From positions 83,704 to 147,703 of the forward strand of contig NZ_BNEA01000018.1 in NCBI RefSeq assembly GCF_016860525.1: 64,000 nt of DNA, read 5' to 3'. The translations under genes were made by a program, and so were the position numbers. The notes under the pieces are model-generated. The model had not been told where the DNA came from, did no database searches, and saw only the letters and a list, made by a program, of their open reading frames with translations. Shown one piece after another: positions 25,085-34,082 of this stretch. The stretch comes from Streptomyces rubradiris (lineage in GTDB: Bacteria; Actinomycetota; Actinomycetes; Streptomycetales; Streptomycetaceae). The first letter of the stretch is position 1. Each line of letters begins with the position of its first letter.

Positions 25085-25250
25085 CCCTCACGGAAACGAG
25101 GCGCACCGCAAGCGGCGCGGTCGGCAACGGCGTGCCCGCGCCGCCGAGGTCCTGCGCCGGCCAGGCGCCCCGGGCTCCCGCGCCGACCCGTCCTCGTACG
25201 CGCCCGATCCTCCGCTCGGTTCGGGCGGTTGTCCACATCTGGAGACCTTC

Positions 25251-26741
25251 ATGACCGGCACACCCCTGCCCGAGGGGGGCGCACGCTTCCAGCGCACGCT
25301 GACCACCCCGAAGATCGTGTTCATCATCATCGCCGCCGCCGCCCCCCTGGCCGCGATGCTGTTCACCGTCCCGCTCGCCTTCGCCATCGGTACCGGCCCC
25401 GGTGTGCCGGCCATGTTCCTCTTCGCGGGCCTGACCCTGCTGTGCTTCTCCGCCGGCTACGCCGCCATCGCCCGGCGCATCACCCACATGGGCGGCTTCT
25501 ACACCCACATCGCGCACGGCCTCGGCCGCCGGGCGGCGGCCGGGTCGGGGCTGCTCGCGGTGCTCGCCTACAACGCCGCCACCGTCGGGGTTCTCGGCGC
25601 CTTCGCCTACTTCACCCAGGGGGTGGCCGCGGCCCACGGGCTGGACCTGCCCTGGCAGGTCTGGGCGGGAGCCGGCCTGCTCCTGGTCGCCCTGCTCGGT
25701 TACCGCGAGGCCGAGATCAGCGCCCGGCTGCTGTCGGTCTGCATGGTGTGCGAGATCGCCATCCTGGTGGCCCTGGACATCGCCGTCCTGGCCCGCCACG
25801 GCGGCGCGGCTCTGCCGTCCGCCTCCTTCGCCCCGCACGACGTGTTCGCCCCCGGGCTCGGCGTCTCGGTGATGTTCGGCTTCGCCTCCTTCCTCGGCTT
25901 CGAATCGGCCGCCCTGTACGGCGAGGAGGCCAAGGCACCACACCGCAGCGTGCCCCGGGCCACCGTCGTCGCCGTACTGGCGGTCGCCTCGTTCTACGCC
26001 CTGACCAGCTGGGTCGCCGTCGGCGCGCTGGGGCCCGAGCGGGTCCGCGCCCAGGCCGGCAGCCACCTCGGCGATCTGTTCTTCCTGCTCAGTGACAGCT
26101 ACCTGGGGCACCCGGCCACCGTCGCCATGCAGGTCCTGCTGTGCACCAGCCTGTTCGCCTCCTGGCTGGCGCTGCACAACGCCGCCAACCGGTACATGTA
26201 CGCCCTGGGCCGCGACGGGCTGATGCCGGCCGGTCTGCACGCCACGCGGGGCGGGCACGGCTCCGTGCACCGGGCCAGCGTGGTCCAGACCGTCTTCAGC
26301 GCGGTGGTGGTCACCCTGTTCGCGGCAGCGGGCCTCGACCCGTACGTGAACATGTCGACCAGCATGCTGGGGCTGGGGACCCTCGGCATCATCCTGCTAC
26401 AGGCCCTGGCCTCGGTGGCCGTGGTCGGCTACTTCCGCCGCCGGCGCGCGGGACGGTGGCAGACCGTCGTCGCGCCCGCGCTGGGAGCCCTGGGACTGAT
26501 CACCGCGGCGGTTCTGGTGGTGTCGAACTTCGACGTACTGACCGGCACCACCGAGCCCGCCGTCACCGCCCTGCCGTGGCTCCTGCTGCTGGCCGGCGTC
26601 CTCGGTGTCGCCCTCGCCTCCTGGCTGCGCTCGGCCCGCCCGGACCGGTACGCGCGCCTGGGCGGCGCGTCCGTGCCGGCTCCGGCGCCCCGCGCCCCGG
26701 CCGGGGACCCTTCCGGCAGCCTCTCCCAAGCAGCGCCGTGA
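25251..26741 (+). CDS. APC-family amino acid permease
   Basis: 496-residue membrane protein with about 12 hydrophobic helices of the amino acid-polyamine-organocation superfamily. The N-terminal substrate-binding helix FIIIAAAAPLAAMLFTVPLAFAIGTG and the later FLGFESAALYGEEAKAPHRSVPRAT are family hallmarks. It would import or exchange an amino acid or amine at the cell membrane. Its position directly before a PLP decarboxylase recalls amino acid/amine antiporter-decarboxylase pairs, but a role in precursor uptake for the carrier-protein cassette is as likely. It starts at ATG 25251 after TGGAGA. Confidence 0.9.
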   Translation: MTGTPLPEGGARFQRTLTTPKIVFIIIAAAAPLAAMLFTVPLAFAIGTGPGVPAMFLFAGLTLLCFSAGYAAIARRITHMGGFYTHIAHGLGRRAAAGSGLLAVLAYNAATVGVLGAFAYFTQGVAAAHGLDLPWQVWAGAGLLLVALLGYREAEISARLLSVCMVCEIAILVALDIAVLARHGGAALPSASFAPHDVFAPGLGVSVMFGFASFLGFESAALYGEEAKAPHRSVPRATVVAVLAVASFYALTSWVAVGALGPERVRAQAGSHLGDLFFLLSDSYLGHPATVAMQVLLCTSLFASWLALHNAANRYMYALGRDGLMPAGLHATRGGHGSVHRASVVQTVFSAVVVTLFAAAGLDPYVNMSTSMLGLGTLGIILLQALASVAVVGYFRRRRAGRWQTVVAPALGALGLITAAVLVVSNFDVLTGTTEPAVTALPWLLLLAGVLGVALASWLRSARPDRYARLGGASVPAPAPRAPAGDPSGSLSQAAP

Positions 26742-26785
26742 CCCCCGCTCGACCGGGGAGCCGCGCAGTGAAAGGACCAGCTCCC

Positions 26786-28456
26786 ATGGCTCGTGAAGCC
26801 GCAACACACGCAGACATACCCTTCGGTCCCGAAGACACACCCTGGCAGAAGACCTTCAGCCGGCTGCGGGTCGTCGGTGGCCGCCCGTACGGCACCGCCC
26901 CGTCCTCCGACCCCCGGACGGCCTACCTCGAGGTTCCCGAAGTCCCCCACCACAAGGTGCAGTTGCCGGCCACCGGACTGGACGAGGAGCAGTACGCCGA
27001 GGCCGAGGCGCTGTTCCGCCGGCACATAGACACCCAGACGCGCAACTTCGCCGGCTACCAGGTCAACAGCGCTCTCGACTACGAAAAGCGCCTGGGGCAC
27101 TATCTCAACCGGCACCTCAACAACGTCGGAGACCCCTACCAGTCCAGCTCCTACACGCTGAACTCCAAGGTGCTGGAGCGGGCCGTGCTCGACTACTTCG
27201 CCTCGCTGTGGCACGCGAAGTGGCCGCACGACCCGGAGGACCCCGAGTCGTACTGGGGCTACGTGCTGACCATGGGCTCCAGCGAGGGGAACCTGTACGG
27301 CCTGTGGAACGCGCGGGACTACCTGTCGGGCAAGCCGCTGCGCGCTCAGCACCGCGAGCCGGGCCGGGCGGCCCTCGGGCACGCACCGCGCGGCGACGGC
27401 CCGCACGCCCTCCATCCGGTGGCGTTCTTCTCCGAGGACACCCACTACTCGCTGACCAAAGCCGTACGGGCGCTGGACATCGACACCTTCCACGCCCTGG
27501 GCTCCACGCGCTACCCCGACGACAACCCGCTCGGTCCGGGAACCCCGTGGCCGCGGGAGGTGCCCTCCACCGAGGACGGCGCCATCGACATCGACCGGCT
27601 CGCCGTGCTGGTGCGGTTCTTCGCCAGCCGGGGCTACCCGATCCTGGTCAGCCTCAATTACGGGTCCACCTTCAAGGGCGCGTACGACGACGTGGAGGCG
27701 GTCTCCCGCACGGTGCACGACATCTGCGCCGAATACGGGCTGGACAGCCGGCGCGTCCACCACGGTGACGGCGAGGACGCCGGCCACGACGAGCGGTCGG
27801 GATTCTGGCTGCACGTCGACGCGGCACTCGGCGCCGGCTACGTGCCCTACCTGGAGATGGCCCGCGACGCCGGCCTGGTGGAGCAGGCACCGCCGGCCTT
27901 CGACTTCCGGCTCCCCGACGTGCACTCGCTGACCATGAGCGGCCACAAATGGATGGGGACCCCGTGGGCGTGCGGGGTGTTCATGACCCGCACCGGACTG
28001 CAGATGGCCCCGCCCAAGGCGTCGGAGTACATCGGGGCCACCGACACCACCTTCGCCGGCTCCCGCAACGGCTTCTCCTCGCTGCTGATGTGGGACTACC
28101 TGGCCCGCCACTCCTACGACGACCTGGCCCGGCTCGCGGCCGAGTGCGACGGTCTCGCCGCCTACACGCACGAGCGGCTGCTGGCGCTGCAGGAGCAGCT
28201 GGGCGACGACCTGTGGGTGGCACGCAGTCCGCAGTCGCTGTCGATACGGTTCCGCCGGCCACGCGCGGACATCGTCCACCGCTACTCCCTGGCCAGCGAG
28301 ACCGTGCACGCCGACGGCACCGCCCGCTCCTACGTCCACCTGTACGCGATGCGCCACCTCACCAGGCAGCGCGTCGACGAACTCGTCGGCGAGCTGCGGC
28401 AGCCGGGCGCCTTCCCCCCGGACCCGCCCGCCGGAACCGGCACCGCCGGGGCGTGA
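26786..28456 (+). CDS. PLP-dependent group II amino acid decarboxylase
   Basis: 556-residue fold-type I PLP enzyme. The PLP lysine is K388 in SLTMSGHKWMGTPWACG; LHVDAALGAGY provides the Asp that binds the pyridine nitrogen, and GYVLTMGSSEGNLYGLWNARDY and VSLNYGSTFKGAYDDVE match histidine/aromatic/glutamate decarboxylase relatives. The reaction is amino acid to amine plus CO2. ATG 26786 was chosen because AAAGGA lies 9 bp before it (an upstream GTG at 26768 is possible). It lies between the permease and the halogenase. The amino acid cannot be assigned, although an amine could serve as an acceptor for the transglutaminase-like enzyme. Confidence 0.88.
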   Translation: MAREAATHADIPFGPEDTPWQKTFSRLRVVGGRPYGTAPSSDPRTAYLEVPEVPHHKVQLPATGLDEEQYAEAEALFRRHIDTQTRNFAGYQVNSALDYEKRLGHYLNRHLNNVGDPYQSSSYTLNSKVLERAVLDYFASLWHAKWPHDPEDPESYWGYVLTMGSSEGNLYGLWNARDYLSGKPLRAQHREPGRAALGHAPRGDGPHALHPVAFFSEDTHYSLTKAVRALDIDTFHALGSTRYPDDNPLGPGTPWPREVPSTEDGAIDIDRLAVLVRFFASRGYPILVSLNYGSTFKGAYDDVEAVSRTVHDICAEYGLDSRRVHHGDGEDAGHDERSGFWLHVDAALGAGYVPYLEMARDAGLVEQAPPAFDFRLPDVHSLTMSGHKWMGTPWACGVFMTRTGLQMAPPKASEYIGATDTTFAGSRNGFSSLLMWDYLARHSYDDLARLAAECDGLAAYTHERLLALQEQLGDDLWVARSPQSLSIRFRRPRADIVHRYSLASETVHADGTARSYVHLYAMRHLTRQRVDELVGELRQPGAFPPDPPAGTGTAGA

Positions 28457-28501
28457 GGGGCCCGGCCGGTGCCGCGCCGGCCGGGCGGGCGACGGGGCGG
28501 G

Positions 28502-28533
28502 GGTGTGCCGCCGTTGGCAACCGGCGGCACACC
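28502..28533 (+). terminator. Candidate terminator hairpin after decarboxylase
   Basis: Arms of 12 bp (28502-28513 and 28522-28533; left arm GGTGTGCCGCCG) enclose 8 nt, starting 45 bp after the decarboxylase stop. There is no T-run. Confidence 0.55.
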
Positions 28534-28661
28534 ACGAGACCATGGCCGCCACCGGCACCCCGGTGTCGGGTGCCCTGCCGCGGCTTTCGCCGCGGACGCA
28601 CGCGACCGGTGTCACCGACGGCGTCAGGGGCCCGGAGTCTGTTCACTACGACGGCGAGGGC

Positions 28662-28690
28662 GGTCCACGTGCCCCGCGGGCACGTGGACC
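28662..28690 (+). promoter_or_regulatory. Perfect 13-bp hairpin in halogenase leader
   Basis: GGTCCACGTGCCC (28662-28674), loop CGC, GGGCACGTGGACC (28678-28690). It ends 15 bp before the halogenase ATG, next to the GAGGAGAGA ribosome binding site. It may be an operator or an RNA structure controlling translation; a terminator is less likely because it lies inside the leader. Confidence 0.6.
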
Positions 28691-28705
28691 CCACCGAGGA
28701 GAGAC

Positions 28706-29668
28706 ATGTCCGCTCAACCACGCGATTTCCGGTTCACCGCACAGGAGCTGGCGGAGTTCCACCGGAACGGATACGCCGGCCCCTTCACGCTCTACGAGCC
28801 TGACGAGATCGAGTGGGAGTGGGCCCGGGCCCGCCAGGACCTGGCCGACCGCAGCGACGCGGTGTACCGGGACGAGTCCGACGGCACGGGGGCGGGGAAC
28901 TCCGCCAACTACGACCGGCACCTCGACAACGCCTTCCTCGCCGATCACATCACCCAGCCGGGCATCGTCGACCGGGTCGCCTCCGTGCTCGGCCCGGACG
29001 TGCTGTGCTGGCGTTCCGACTTCTTCCCCAAGTACCCGGGGAACGAGGGCACGGACTGGCACCAGGCCGCCACGTTCGCCAACGCGTCCGGCCGGCCCCA
29101 GATCCAGTGGCCGCGGGACTGCGACCCGGGCGGCTGTCTCACCGTGTGGTGCGCGTTCACCGACGCCACCGCCGACATGGGCGGCCTGCAGTTCATCCCC
29201 GGCACACACCGCACCATGTACTACGACGAGACCAAGCCGATGCGCTACGACCCGGAACGGAACATATCCGTGGTGAAGAACGGAGTCCGGCGCGGCTTCT
29301 TCGGCTACGACTACCGCGAGCTGCAGATCGACCCGGACTGGCAGCCCGACGAGTCCAAGGCCGTGTCCGTCGAGATGCGGGCCGGGCAGTTCGTCATCTT
29401 CTGGTCGCGCCTGCTGCACGCCTCGCACCCGCACGCCGGCCGGACCAACCGGATGCGCATGGCCTTCTCGGCCCGCTACGTACCCACGTCCGTACGGGTC
29501 TACCCCGGTGCCTCGGCAGTCGAGGAGTACGGCGGCCGGGCGAGCCTGGAGCGTTACGGAACGGTGCTGGTCAGCGGCGTGGAGACCTACGGCCACAACC
29601 GGGTCGTGCAGCACACCACCAAGGGTCACCCGTTCCGGCGCCGCACCGGTGACGGCGCCTGGGCGTGA
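28706..29668 (+). CDS. SyrB2-type non-heme Fe(II)/2-oxoglutarate halogenase
   Basis: 320-residue phytanoyl-CoA-dioxygenase-fold protein whose iron motif is H-x-A in place of H-x-[16 protein letters not shown] (about residues 113-127). Missing carboxylate ligand is the hallmark of SyrB2/CytC3-type halogenases, where chloride takes its place on iron. From memory the sequence closely follows SyrB2 elsewhere too ([41 protein letters not shown] with the second His, [10 protein letters not shown]). Such enzymes chlorinate unactivated carbons of amino acids held on carrier proteins. The ATG at 28706 follows GAGGAGAGA. The carriers at 21325/24253 are the obvious partners. Confidence 0.9.
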   Translation: MSAQPRDFRFTAQELAEFHRNGYAGPFTLYEPDEIEWEWARARQDLADRSDAVYRDESDGTGAGNSANYDRHLDNAFLADHITQPGIVDRVASVLGPDVLCWRSDFFPKYPGNEGTDWHQAATFANASGRPQIQWPRDCDPGGCLTVWCAFTDATADMGGLQFIPGTHRTMYYDETKPMRYDPERNISVVKNGVRRGFFGYDYRELQIDPDWQPDESKAVSVEMRAGQFVIFWSRLLHASHPHAGRTNRMRMAFSARYVPTSVRVYPGASAVEEYGGRASLERYGTVLVSGVETYGHNRVVQHTTKGHPFRRRTGDGAWA

Positions 29669-29717
29669 CCTGCTCGCCCCGGGCGGGCCGGCGCCGCCGG
29701 TGCCGCCGGTGCGCTCC

Positions 29718-31490
29718 TCAGGCCCGCCCGCCGGCCGGGGCGGCGGCGGGCACGTCCACGACGGCCAGTTCACCGTTCTCGTAGCGCCGCTTGCACGCCC
29801 GGCGCTGCACCTTGCCGCTGGAGGTCTTCGGGACCGCTCCACGCCGTACCACGAGGACCTCGTCCGGGGTGATCCGGTTCCGCTCCCGCACCGCGTTGCG
29901 CACCCGCCGGCGGATGCCCTCGGCGCCCAGGGAGCCCAGGAGCCGCCCGTCGGCCTCGACGACCACCACGAGCCGCTCGTGCCCGCCGTCGTCGCTGGAG
30001 AAGGCCGCCGCGCAGTTCGGGTGCGCGCCCGGCACGGCCAGCTCGGCGGACAGCTCGATGTCCTGCGGGTAGTGGTTGCGGCCCTTGCGGATGACGACGT
30101 CCTTCAGACGGCCGGTGACGAACAGTTCCCCGGCGTGCAGGAAGCCGAGGTCCCCGGTGCGCAGGTGGGGCTCGCCGGAGGCCCGCGGTGTCTTCACACG
30201 CGCCCGGAACGTCTCCTCGCTCGCCTCGGCGCGCCCGTGGTAACCGCCCGCCACACAGGGGCCGTTGATCCAGATCTCGCCGACCTGCCCGCCGGCCACC
30301 GGGCGGTGCGTCACGGGGTCCACGATCCGCACCCGGGTACGGCCCACCACGCTGCCGCTGCCGACCAGGGGCACCGCGTCGGCGGCGCCGTCGCCGACCG
30401 GCTGCGCGGTGCCGTTGCGCAGCGCCTCGGCGGACAGCCACAGCACGGTGGGCTCCCGGTCCTGGCTGCTGCCGGTGGCCTTGAGGGTGTTCTCCGCCAG
30501 ACCGTATCCGGGGCACATGGCCCGCGGGTCGAAGCCGTGCGGCGCGAACGCCTCGGTGAAGGCGCGGATGGTGGCCCAGCGCACCGGCTCGGCACCGTTG
30601 GCGGCCACCCGCCAGCGGGACAGGTCGCCGACCGCCCCGGTCTTGCCGTCGGCGGCGGCGCGCGCGCACAGCTCGTAGGCGAAGCTGGGTGCGGCGGCGT
30701 GCGTGCCGCCGAACCGGGCGATCGCCTCCAGCCAGCGGGCCGGCCGCCGGATGAACGCCTCCGGGGCCATGAGGTACGACGGGATGCCCGCCCACAGCGG
30801 CATGACGACCCCGAACAGCATCCCCATGTCGTGGAAGAGCGGCAGCCAGTTGACCACGGTGCCGTCCGGCTCGGCCGGCCACAGCTCGACGGTCTCGGCC
30901 ACATTGGCGAGGAAGTTGGCGTGGCTGACCATGACGCCCTTGGGGTCGCCGGTGGAGCCGGAGGTGTACTGGAGCAGCGCGATGTCGCCGGGGCCGGGAA
31001 GGGGCGGCGCGAGGGCGTCCGGGTCGTAGCGCAACGCGTCGGTGGCGACGAACGTCAGACCGTCCAGCTCCGGCATCCCGGCGAAGCGTTCCCGCACCTC
31101 GCGCGCGACCTCCGCGGTGGTGAGCACGGTCGAGGTCCCGGCGTCGTCGGCGATCCGGCGCAGCCGCTCGACCTCCTCGCGGCGCCGCGGCACCTGCACC
31201 GGTGCGCCGGCCACCCGCGCGGACATGCAGCCCAGCAGGGTCCGGACGAACTCCAGCCCGGAGGGGTAGAGCAGCACGGCGCTGCGCCCCGAGAGCCCCT
31301 CGGCGGCGAAGGCGGACGCCCGCACGCGGGCCTCGTCGTGCAGGCGTTTGTAGCTGAGCCGCTCGTGCGGGTCCTCGCCGTTGCGCAGGAAGACATAGGC
31401 GGTCTGGTCGGGCTGCTGCTCGGCGCGCAGCCGCAGGGCGTCCGCCAGAGTGCGCACGTCCACCGTCGAATACGGTCCTGGGATGGTCAC
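29718..31490 (-). CDS. Free-standing fatty acyl-AMP ligase (FAAL)
   Basis: 590-residue adenylate-forming enzyme of the FAAL/FadD32 family. Motifs are ALLQYTSGSTGDPKGVMVSHANFLAN (P-loop), NWLPLFHDMGMLFGVVMPL, PGYGLAENTL, LRTGDLGFLHAGELFVTGRLKDVVIRKGRNHYPQDIE and the C-terminal VPKTSSGKVQRRACK with the catalytic Lys. FAALs activate fatty acids as acyl-adenylates and pass them to a carrier protein, not to CoA. The GTG at 31490 follows GAGGAG. It ends the unit with the esterase and the KAS III-like gene. A second FAAL domain begins the PKS at the right edge, so there may be two acyl starters. Confidence 0.92.
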   Translation of the reverse strand: MTIPGPYSTVDVRTLADALRLRAEQQPDQTAYVFLRNGEDPHERLSYKRLHDEARVRASAFAAEGLSGRSAVLLYPSGLEFVRTLLGCMSARVAGAPVQVPRRREEVERLRRIADDAGTSTVLTTAEVAREVRERFAGMPELDGLTFVATDALRYDPDALAPPLPGPGDIALLQYTSGSTGDPKGVMVSHANFLANVAETVELWPAEPDGTVVNWLPLFHDMGMLFGVVMPLWAGIPSYLMAPEAFIRRPARWLEAIARFGGTHAAAPSFAYELCARAAADGKTGAVGDLSRWRVAANGAEPVRWATIRAFTEAFAPHGFDPRAMCPGYGLAENTLKATGSSQDREPTVLWLSAEALRNGTAQPVGDGAADAVPLVGSGSVVGRTRVRIVDPVTHRPVAGGQVGEIWINGPCVAGGYHGRAEASEETFRARVKTPRASGEPHLRTGDLGFLHAGELFVTGRLKDVVIRKGRNHYPQDIELSAELAVPGAHPNCAAAFSSDDGGHERLVVVVEADGRLLGSLGAEGIRRRVRNAVRERNRITPDEVLVVRRGAVPKTSSGKVQRRACKRRYENGELAVVDVPAAAPAGGRA

Positions 31491-31548
31491 GGCCGGAACT
31501 CCTCATGCGTGCGGGGACTTGGAGCGGGAGGTGGGGCCGGTGCCCGGG

Positions 31549-32484
31549 TCATCGCGCCGTGGGCACCGGGGTCAGCATCTGTTCCACTGCCGCCAGCACG
31601 TTCCTCACCGCCTCCGTGGCGGCCGGGATGATGTCGGCCATGAGGAGGTATCCGTGCACCAGGCCCGGAGCGGGCACATGGTGCACCTCGACCCCCTGGG
31701 CGGCCAGCCGGAGCGCCAGCTCGACGCCTTCGTCGTGCAGCGGGTCGAATTCGGCCGTGCCGATGACGGTGGGGGGAAGTCCGCGGTGATCCGCGCTCAG
31801 CAGGTCGATCGCCGGGTCCGAACGGTGCGCGGGGTCCGGCACGTACTGGTCGTAGTACCAGCGTAGATCATCGACCTCCTCGAGGTACCCCGTGCCGTAC
31901 TTGCGGGCGGACTCCGACCGCAGTTCCGGGTCGGCCGGCGGGTACACCATCAGCTGCCCGGCGAACCCGATGCCGCCGTGGTCGCGGTGGTGCATCGCGA
32001 TCCCCATGGCCAGGGCCCCGCCCGCGCTGTCCCCGGCGATCACGTGCGGGCGGCCGGGGAAGGCGCGGTCGGCCCACTCGGACGCGGCGATGCCGTCCCG
32101 GAGCGGGCCGGGGTGCGGGTGCTCCGGCGGACGGCGGTAGTCGACGGAGACGACGACCGCGCCGAGTTCGCAGGCGATGCGCCGGCAGACGGGGTCGTGG
32201 GTGTCGACGCTGCCGGTCACCCAGCCGCCCCCGTGCAGATACGTCACGAGGCGTCCCCGGTCGGCGGGCGGCTGATACGTCCGGACGCGGAACGTGCCGT
32301 CGCCGCCGTCGATCAGGTGGTCCTTCGTCTCGATGTCCGGGTCCTGCGCGGACTTGCCGCGCAGACGTCCCACCTGCGTGGCGTAGCGTTCGCGCAGGTG
32401 CGCCACGGGCAGCGTGCGCGCCGGTTCGGGCCTGCTGCCCGCCTGCCACTGGATCAGGGCGCGGACGAAACGGTCCATGGCCAA
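31549..32484 (-). CDS. HSL-type alpha/beta hydrolase (esterase)
   Basis: 311-residue hydrolase of the hormone-sensitive lipase family. YLHGGGWVTGS forms the oxyanion hole, VIAGDSAGGALAMG the nucleophile elbow (Ser near 152), with Asp in GTAEFDPLHDEG and His in GLVHGYLL. It could cleave an ester or release a thioester-bound product. The TTG at 32484 is well spaced from GGAGAG; ATG 32478, two codons later, is the alternative. It lies between the KAS III-like gene (200 bp upstream) and the FAAL gene (58 bp downstream), in a unit with a StrR-type site upstream. Confidence 0.88.
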   Translation of the reverse strand: MAMDRFVRALIQWQAGSRPEPARTLPVAHLRERYATQVGRLRGKSAQDPDIETKDHLIDGGDGTFRVRTYQPPADRGRLVTYLHGGGWVTGSVDTHDPVCRRIACELGAVVVSVDYRRPPEHPHPGPLRDGIAASEWADRAFPGRPHVIAGDSAGGALAMGIAMHHRDHGGIGFAGQLMVYPPADPELRSESARKYGTGYLEEVDDLRWYYDQYVPDPAHRSDPAIDLLSADHRGLPPTVIGTAEFDPLHDEGVELALRLAAQGVEVHHVPAPGLVHGYLLMADIIPAATEAVRNVLAAVEQMLTPVPTAR

Positions 32485-32683
32485 GGGAGTTCTCTCCTCG
32501 GGTCACACCGGCGCGGGATCCGGCGGTGTGAATCCGCGCGGCCGGCTGGACATGCGGGGGCACGGCGCGGGCACCGGGTGCCGCGCCGCGTGACACACGC
32601 CCGGCCGCCCCGCGGGGGCGGCCGGGTACGGGGACCGGCCGGGGAACCGCTCGGCGCGCCGAGGGGCGGCGCCGAAGCCCCGG

Positions 32684-33766
32684 TCAGGGACGGGCCGATG
32701 CCCTCACGTCGGCGGGCAGGGCGAAGTCCGTGGTGGTCTCGGGCCACTCCGGCACGGACTCGATCTCCACCACCGCCACGGTGACGGAGTAGCCACCGCC
32801 GGTGCCGATCAGGAGTACGAGGTCGCCCTGGGCGACTTCCTTCTTCTCCACCAGGCGGGCCACCGCCGCGCTCAGGTCGCCGGCGCCCAGGTGCCCCGCG
32901 TAGCGGCCCCAGTTCCACAGCGTGCGCTCGGCCGGGATGTTCAGCGGCTTGAAGAACTGGTCCTGCATCAGCCCGTGCCCCATGTTGGGCAGCAGGACGC
33001 GGGCGAAGTCGTCGAGCTTGTGCCCGGTCCGGCCGAGCACCTTGGAGAGGGTGCGCATCAGCACCTCCTCGGCGCGCTTGAGCACCGACTCCGTGCCCAC
33101 CTCCTCCAGATACGACTTCTTGGGGGTGCGCAGGTTCTCGTCGAGGACCACGCCGTAGGCGTTGGTGAACGGGGCGGTGCCGCGGTGCAGCGGTTCCAGG
33201 GACGCCTCGGTGGCCGACGCGATGGCGTGGATGCGGGCGAACCCGCCGGTCGTCGAGAGGACCAACGCCGTGGCGCCGTCGCCGAAGACGATGCCGTACG
33301 AACCCCGCCACCGGTCGAAGCCGGGCGGGCAGAACCGGTCCGCGGTGGTGACCAGAGCGTTCGTCGCCCGGCCGGCCTCCAGCTGGGACATGGCCAGGTC
33401 GATCGCCGCCATGCCCCCGTTCGACATCCCCTCCACGTTCAGGGCGAAGGCGTCGGTGAGGCCCAGCTCGCGCTGGATGTAGGGAGCCGAGTTCCAGTGG
33501 TGGTCCCGGCCCTGGTGGTAGATCGACGCGTGCAGGACCAGGTCGACCTGGTCCCCGATCACGTCCGCGGCCCGGTCGAGAGCCTTTCGCCCCGCGATCG
33601 CTCCCATGTCCGGGACGGATATCTCATCCGTGGCCACCGGCAGACACGGTATTTTGTTGGTGGCGTTGTCGTCGTCGGAGTACTTACCGGCGGCCACCGC
33701 TTCCGCCGCGGATTCCGCGGGCGGAATCCAGGCCGCAGCCGACGCGATATAGACAGGGATAGTCAT
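32684..33766 (-). CDS. KAS III-fold protein lacking the usual catalytic residues
   Basis: 360 residues with the FabH/thiolase fold (YIASAAAWIPP start, GSYGIVFGDGATALVLS, IGTGGGYSVTVAVVE end). Where FabH enzymes have the nucleophilic Cys (xAACxG), this one reads LNVEGMSNGGMAAIDLA, with no Cys. The HQAN histidine position reads LLPNMGHGLMQ, and the GNTSAAS segment reads AGHLGAGDLSAAV. Normal decarboxylating condensation is thus unlikely. KAS III-like acyltransferases that make esters or amides (CerJ type) are a possible analogy but keep Cys. The ATG at 33766 was chosen because the fold begins there (MTIPVYIASA). It is the first gene of the unit with the esterase and FAAL. Confidence 0.8.
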   Translation of the reverse strand: MTIPVYIASAAAWIPPAESAAEAVAAGKYSDDDNATNKIPCLPVATDEISVPDMGAIAGRKALDRAADVIGDQVDLVLHASIYHQGRDHHWNSAPYIQRELGLTDAFALNVEGMSNGGMAAIDLAMSQLEAGRATNALVTTADRFCPPGFDRWRGSYGIVFGDGATALVLSTTGGFARIHAIASATEASLEPLHRGTAPFTNAYGVVLDENLRTPKKSYLEEVGTESVLKRAEEVLMRTLSKVLGRTGHKLDDFARVLLPNMGHGLMQDQFFKPLNIPAERTLWNWGRYAGHLGAGDLSAAVARLVEKKEVAQGDLVLLIGTGGGYSVTVAVVEIESVPEWPETTTDFALPADVRASARP

Positions 33767-34082
33767 TGTCCAAATCTTCTTCCGAGTTCGATGCCCGACT
33801 GGCAATGGTGTGCGGTGGGCCCGATCGTGCTGCGCGGTCCGCGGCTCGGATCGCGGAGGATCGTGGTCAGGCTACAATGCCGACCCAGGCCTCTCGTAGA
33901 TGTATTTCTCATGATGTGCCGCGGCGTCGTCAACTCGGGCGTGCGGACCGGTGAGCGATCCGAACTCCACGGCGGCGCCGCGGACTTGATCCGCGGGCGC
34001 CGTGTCCGCCCGTTTCCGGGGCCGGGGTTGCCGCCCTGGCCGCGCTCGCGTGTTCAACTGTCCACGAAAGGCAGTTGAATGG
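33767..34082. other. 316-bp intergenic region upstream of KAS III-like unit
   Basis: No supported ORF. It holds the StrR-type repeat at 34052-34080 and the leader of the minus-strand KAS III-like/esterase/FAAL unit. Confidence 0.55.
34052..34080. promoter_or_regulatory. StrR-type binding site 2
   Basis: GTTCAACTG (34052-34060), 11 nt, CAGTTGAAT (34072-34080). The spacer is exactly 11 nt and only the last base departs from the recalled StrR/NovG consensus. It is about 290 bp upstream of the KAS III-like start and just after the TetR gene, so it could also be read as that gene's terminator. Confidence 0.72.

Noticed and set aside
28706..29668. Annotation as an ordinary phytanoyl-CoA dioxygenase (hydroxylase)
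   Set aside because: The H-x-D iron motif is H-x-A and the overall sequence follows SyrB2-type halogenases.
32684..33766. Annotation as a normal FabH
   Set aside because: The catalytic Cys, His and Asn positions are all substituted.
34052..34080. Reading the inverted repeat only as a terminator of the TetR gene
   Set aside because: The same arm sequence recurs at two other intergenic sites and matches a known activator consensus, and there is no T-run. A dual role is not excluded.
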